Below, one piece after another: positions 41,952 to 45,212 of a DNA stretch of 45,212 nucleotides. Under the pieces are notes generated by a model. The model saw only the letters and a program-made list of their open reading frames with translations. It did not search any database and was not told the DNA's origin. Origin of the DNA: Streptacidiphilus neutrinimicus (GTDB lineage Bacteria; Actinomycetota; Actinomycetes; Streptomycetales; Streptomycetaceae); NCBI RefSeq assembly GCF_000787815.1, contig NZ_BBPO01000004.1, positions 118,815 to 164,026 on the forward strand, given 5' to 3'. Positions within the stretch are counted from its first letter, which is position 1. Each line of letters opens with the position of its first letter. The position numbers were made by a program, and so were the translations under genes.

Positions 41952-42875
41952 TCATGCCGGGTCGTCCGGCTGCGGGTCCCGGCCCTGGATCTCGGCGGCG
42001 GCGCGGTGCAGCGCGGCGAGGACGGTGCGGACGGCGCGTCGCGCCGTGCGCTCCGGCCGGTGCAGGACGTCGATGTGGCGTCGGGCGTGGACGGCGCCGA
42101 GCGGCCGCAGGACCAGGTCCTGGTGTGCGCGCGCGGTCCAGCGCGGCATCAGCGCCAGGCCGCCCCCGGCGGCCACGATCTCCGCCGCGACGGCGAAGTC
42201 GTTGACGCGGTGCGCGATGCCGAGGCGACGGTTGGCGACACTGCCGATGGCCTCGATGGTGGACATGAGCGGGAAGCCGTCGTGGACGGTGATCCAGGGC
42301 TGCTCGGCCACGTCCTGGGGCAGCAGCACCGCCAGGGCGGCGAGCGGGTGGCCCGCCGGCAGGGCGACGTCGAGCGGCTCCCGCAGCAGGGTGCCGGCGG
42401 TCACGCCGCGGGGCCAGGGCGCGCTGTGGTCGAGGCGGTGGGCGAGGACGAGGTCGTAGTCCCGGGTCAGGGCGGGGAAGCGGTCCTGGGCTACGTCCTC
42501 GTCGGCGAGCGCCAGGCGCGGCCGGCCCGGGCCGGTGAGGTCGCGCAGCAGCAGGGGGAAGAACGCCGAGGCCGCGCTGTGGAACGCCGCCAGTGAGACG
42601 TCGCCGTCCGGCTGCTCGGCGAAGTCGGCGACGGTGTGCCGCGCCCGGGCGAGGGCGCTCTCCACCTCGACGGCCGCGCGGGCCAGGGCCTGCCCGGCGT
42701 CGGTCAGCACCACCCGGCGCCCGGCGCGCTCGGTGAGCGGGACCGGGATCGAGCGCTGTAGGAGGCGCAGCTGTTGGGAGATCGCGGAGGGCGTCACGTG
42801 CAGCGCCTCGGCCACGGCGCTCACACTTCCCAGTTCTCCCAGCTCGCGCAGGATCCGTAGCTGCCGCTCGTCCAT
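41952..42875 (-). CDS. LysR-family transcriptional regulator
   Basis: 307 residues. The N-terminal winged helix is LRILRELGELGSVSAVAEAL then HVTPSAISQQLRLLQRSI. The C-terminal part is the periplasmic-binding-like effector domain (LLREPLDVALPAGHPLAALA, EIVAAGGGLALMPRWTA). It is divergent from an EamA transporter gene, the usual arrangement for a LysR regulator and the exporter it controls. The effector is unknown. Confidence 0.9.
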   Translation of the reverse strand: MDERQLRILRELGELGSVSAVAEALHVTPSAISQQLRLLQRSIPVPLTERAGRRVVLTDAGQALARAAVEVESALARARHTVADFAEQPDGDVSLAAFHSAASAFFPLLLRDLTGPGRPRLALADEDVAQDRFPALTRDYDLVLAHRLDHSAPWPRGVTAGTLLREPLDVALPAGHPLAALAVLLPQDVAEQPWITVHDGFPLMSTIEAIGSVANRRLGIAHRVNDFAVAAEIVAAGGGLALMPRWTARAHQDLVLRPLGAVHARRHIDVLHRPERTARRAVRTVLAALHRAAAEIQGRDPQPDDPA

Positions 42876-42883
42876 GCCGACAG

Positions 42884-42898
42884 TGTAGGCCTGCTACA
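42884..42898. promoter_or_regulatory. Candidate LysR operator
   Basis: TGTAGGCCTGCTACA: five-base inverted arms around five bases, nine bases upstream of the LysR start in the intergenic region shared with the EamA gene. Similar to LysR boxes in symmetry. Confidence 0.45.
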
Positions 42899-42956
42899 GC
42901 TTGGGTTTAGAAAGCTGGTGATTGTCTTCAACATGCCGCTGGTCCAGCGTGGGGGC

Positions 42957-43868
42957 ATGCCTGTCGCGCGCCGTACCGATGCCGTGCTGTTCCTGATCGC
43001 CCTCGTCTGGGGTTCCAGCTACCTGGCGGCCAAGACGGCCACGGGCACGCTCCCCGTCCCCACCGTGCTGTTCGCCCGCTACGCGATCTCCGCGCTCGCG
43101 TGCGTCGCGTTGGTCGCCTTCCGCCGCCGGGGACGCCCCTGGACGCGCGCGGAGGTGCGCGCCGGGTCGCTGCTGGGGGTCACGCAGGCGGCAGTGCTGG
43201 CGTTGGAGACCTACGGAGTCGCGCACACCAGCGCCGCGAACGCCGGGTTGATCATCAGCCTGACTATCGTGCTCACGCCGCTGCTGGACCGGACGGCGAG
43301 CGGCCGCCGACTGCCCTGGACGTTCTTCGCCGCCGCTGGCCTGTGCGTGCTGGCAGTCGGTCTGCTGACCTCGAGCACCGGGCTGCACACGCTGCGGCTC
43401 GGTGACGCCCTGGTGCTCGCTGCGGCGGTCGTGCGGGCAGGGCACGTCGCGTTCGTCGGACGGCTCACCGCCCACCGCCCCATGGACCCGCTGCACCTGA
43501 CGACGGCCCAGACCGTCGTCGGCTCGGCGCTGTTCCTGCCGCTCGCCCTGGTTCACGTGCCCGCCCTGGCCCACAGCAGCGCCGCCACCTGGTCGCAGCT
43601 CGTCTATCTCGCCCTGTTCTGCAGCGTGTTCGCCTTCGTGGCGCAGACCTGGGCGGTGCAGCGCACCTCCGCAAGCCGGGCCAGTCTGCTGCTGGGCACC
43701 GAACCGATCTGGGCCGTCGTGGTCGGCATCAGCCTCGGTGGCGAACGCCTCACGGTGCCGGCCTCGCTCGGAGCCGTGCTGATGATCGTGGGAACGTACT
43801 GGGGCCAGGCCGTCGAACGCGTCCACCGCACCGCTGTGACGCAGTCCGTGGCCACGCAGTCCATTTGA
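42957..43868 (+). CDS. EamA-family DMT transporter
   Basis: 303 residues with ten membrane spans in two EamA halves: DAVLFLIALVWGSSYLAAKT, VLFARYAISALACVALVAF, AANAGLIISLTIVLTPLLDR, then the second half with ATWSQLVYLALFCSVFAFVA and SRASLLLGTEPIWAVVVGIS. The start at MPVARR was preferred for family length; ATG 42933 and GTG 42918 are in frame. It probably exports a metabolite or amino acid under control of the divergent LysR gene. Confidence 0.85.
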   Translation: MPVARRTDAVLFLIALVWGSSYLAAKTATGTLPVPTVLFARYAISALACVALVAFRRRGRPWTRAEVRAGSLLGVTQAAVLALETYGVAHTSAANAGLIISLTIVLTPLLDRTASGRRLPWTFFAAAGLCVLAVGLLTSSTGLHTLRLGDALVLAAAVVRAGHVAFVGRLTAHRPMDPLHLTTAQTVVGSALFLPLALVHVPALAHSSAATWSQLVYLALFCSVFAFVAQTWAVQRTSASRASLLLGTEPIWAVVVGISLGGERLTVPASLGAVLMIVGTYWGQAVERVHRTAVTQSVATQSI

Positions 43869-44042
43869 ATCCTCTTCGTCGACGAGCCGACCTCGGGCCT
43901 CGAGGCGCTATGCGTCGGCATCATGAACACCACGCTGCGCACCATCGGCCGCCCCGACGAGCTGCGCGAGCAGCTGTTCGCCAAGACGCTGCAGGTCGCC
44001 ACCCCCGAGCCGCTCCTGACGCTGCCCCTCCCTACCTCCAGC
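43869..44042 (+). pseudogene. ABC-transporter ATPase remnant
   Basis: Directly after the EamA stop, one frame reads ILFVDEPTSGLEA, the Walker B and D-loop of an ABC ATPase. It then jumps to NTTLRTIGRPDELREQLFAK and TLQVATPEPLLT, the usual C-terminal part of the same family (DrrA/multidrug type). Everything before Walker B and about 100 residues in between are missing. It is a deleted relic. Confidence 0.68.
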
Positions 44043-44241
44043 GGCGACGCCGCCGGCCGAAGAACCACCCCGCCGGCGGCTTGTCCGCCCGCCACGGCTG
44101 CGGCTCCGGCGCCTCCTGCCGCCACCGTGCCGCCAGCATCCGCGCCCGCCCCGACGGCTCACTGACCTCCGCGCCCCGCACGAACGCCTCGTCGAGGACG
44201 ACGGAATCCCAGCCGTCGGCGGTCTCACCGTCCTCCCGCAT
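44032..44241 (-). CDS. SCO2583/SCO2584 N-terminal-domain-like small protein
   Basis: 69 residues. WDSVVLDEAFVRGAEVSEPS and GRARMLAARWRQEA match the conserved motif at the start of Streptomyces SCO2583/SCO2584-type proteins. It ends with a Trp/Arg-rich tail (PPAGWFFGRRRRRWR). A GGAGGG site precedes the ATG. In larger homologues a membrane or low-complexity region follows; here the protein stands alone. Function is unknown. The stop overlaps the end of the ABC relic. Confidence 0.68.
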   Translation of the reverse strand: MREDGETADGWDSVVLDEAFVRGAEVSEPSGRARMLAARWRQEAPEPQPWRADKPPAGWFFGRRRRRWR

Positions 44242-44394
44242 GTGCCCTCCCGCTCCGTCGTCGAGGGTCGACGATGCGCCAAGTCTGCAACATCGCCCGT
44301 CAAGTCCACGTGAGGGCCCGATCGCCGACTCAGACCGGGGGCTGCCACGGAATTCGGTCGCGGTCGGCGGCGTCCGGACCGGAGGATGGCGCCG

Positions 44395-45212
44395 ATGCCT
44401 CCTTCGACGCCTTCCTCGACGCCCTCCTCGATCCGTGACTCCCTGACCGGCCTCGCCGTCGGCGACGCCTTCGGCGCCCAGTTCTTCGTCCCCGACAACC
44501 TGCCGGCCCTGCGGGCTCGGCGGCTGCCGCCCGGCACCTGGCCGTGGACCGACGACACGGAGATGGCCTGCTCCGTGGTCGAGGTGCTGACCCGCTGCGG
44601 AGCTGTGGAGCAGGACGCGCTGGCTCGGGCCTTCGCCGAGCGGCACGACTTCGACCGCGGCTACGGGCCCGCGATGAACCGGATGCTGCGGCTGGTGCGG
44701 CAGGGCGGGGACTGGCGCGGGCTGGCCGCCGGGCTGTTCGACGGGCAGGGCTCGTGGGGCAACGGCGCGGCCATGCGGGTCGCGCCGCTCGGCGCGTGGT
44801 TCGCCGGGGATCTCGGACTGGTGGCCGAGCAGGCGCGGCTGTCCGCCGCGGTGACGCACACCCATCCCGAGGCCGCCGCGGGGGCGGTCGCCGTCGCCGT
44901 CGCGGCGGCGGTGGCCGCGCGGGGCGGGGGCGGGGCGGAGCTGCTGGAGGCCGCGACGGAGCTGACGCCGCGGACGCGGGTGCGCGACGGGCTCGTGGAG
45001 GCGTGGACGCTGCTGTCGCAGCCGCACGCCGCGTACGCCGCGCACCGGCTCGGCAACGGACGGCAGGTCAGCGCCGCCGACACGGTGCCGTTCGCGCTCT
45101 GGTGCGCCGCCCGGCACCTGGGCCGGTACGAGGACGCGCTGTGGGCGTGCGCCTCCGTCGGCGGCGACGTCGACACCACCTGCGCGATCGTCGGCGGGAT
45201 CGTCGCGGCGGG
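44395..45212 (+). CDS. ADP-ribosylglycohydrolase family protein, 3' end outside window
   Basis: The frame starts at an ATG with GGAGG nine bases upstream and runs off the right edge (about 272 residues visible). Metal-binding motifs are SLTGLAVGDAFGAQFF, WPWTDDTEMACSVVEVLTRC and, near the edge, SVGGDVDTTCAIVGGIVAA (GGDxDT). QGSWGNGAAMRVAPLGAWFA is also typical. These enzymes remove ADP-ribose from proteins (DraG-like) or act on related compounds using two Mg2+ or Mn2+. The end and any C-terminal domain are not visible. Confidence 0.88.
   Translation, partial: MPPSTPSSTPSSIRDSLTGLAVGDAFGAQFFVPDNLPALRARRLPPGTWPWTDDTEMACSVVEVLTRCGAVEQDALARAFAERHDFDRGYGPAMNRMLRLVRQGGDWRGLAAGLFDGQGSWGNGAAMRVAPLGAWFAGDLGLVAEQARLSAAVTHTHPEAAAGAVAVAVAAAVAARGGGGAELLEAATELTPRTRVRDGLVEAWTLLSQPHAAYAAHRLGNGRQVSAADTVPFALWCAARHLGRYEDALWACASVGGDVDTTCAIVGGIVAA

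Noticed and set aside
42894-43826. 310-codon minus-strand frame opposite the EamA gene
   Set aside because: Polar, Gln/Arg/Gly-rich shadow of a clear membrane-protein gene.
43923-44165. 80-residue plus-strand gene
   Set aside because: It is the tail of an ABC ATPase joined to a Pro/Ala-rich random end; annotated as a relic instead.

Overview
The window is very GC-rich, with GTG and TTG starts, many 4-base ATGA/GTGA gene overlaps and paired anti-sigma-type ATPases. It also carries F420-dependent, mycothiol-type, ANTAR and SCO2583/2584-type gene families. This fits a chromosome of a Streptomyces-like actinobacterium (Streptomyces, Kitasatospora or Streptacidiphilus). I see no tRNA, rRNA, CRISPR array or intact transposase.

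Bases 1-13433 are a mixed, stress-flavoured region. It holds an edge-truncated ANTAR/AraC regulator, an F420-type oxidoreductase divergent from a flavin reductase-like gene, a hemerythrin, a DinB/mycothiol-type protein and a DJ-1/PfpI protein. It also holds an MGDG-synthase-like glycosyltransferase, an SDR, a DMT transporter, a partner-switching trio (ATPase, STAS antagonist, ATPase) and an eRF1-like Rv2629-type protein. Several remnants lie between them: the tail of a PHP hydrolase, the start of a CBS protein and a frameshifted SDR tail.

Bases 13615-28570 are one long plus-strand block for a high-affinity, oxygen-tolerant group 1h (formerly group 5) [NiFe]-hydrogenase. The order is hypX, small subunit, large subunit, NifU-like protein, DUF5947-like, DUF6084-like, a 476-residue unknown, maturation protease, a 33-residue membrane peptide, then hypA-hypB-hypF-hypC-hypD-hypE, closed by a perfect hairpin. 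The cluster is self-sufficient: HypX makes CO aerobically, HypCDEF build Fe(CN)2CO, HypAB insert nickel and the protease trims the large subunit. Such enzymes let actinobacteria scavenge atmospheric H2 during starvation.

Bases 28772-34253 hold two GAF-ANTAR regulators (one with two compensating frameshifts), a methyltransferase, a phosphodiester glycosidase, a PGRP-type amidase and a 2'-5' RNA ligase-like gene. A strongly structured intergenic stretch follows.

Bases 34254-41798 are the least familiar part. A minus-strand array encodes a response regulator, a sensor kinase, a small Ser/Thr/Pro-rich membrane protein, ApbE (FAD:protein FMN transferase), a ferric-reductase-like haem membrane protein with a TTTPG-repeat tail, a NuoF-like flavin/Fe-S protein, a three-cysteine ferredoxin and a cytochrome-b561-like protein. 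A second small membrane protein is divergent at the far end. Both small-protein genes have a near-identical ~28-bp element upstream in the same orientation, which I take as the likely response-regulator site. I infer a regulated transmembrane electron-transfer module.

Bases 41881-45212 hold a strong hairpin, a LysR regulator divergent from an EamA transporter, an ABC ATPase remnant, a SCO2583/2584 N-terminal-type small protein and an edge-truncated ADP-ribosylglycohydrolase.
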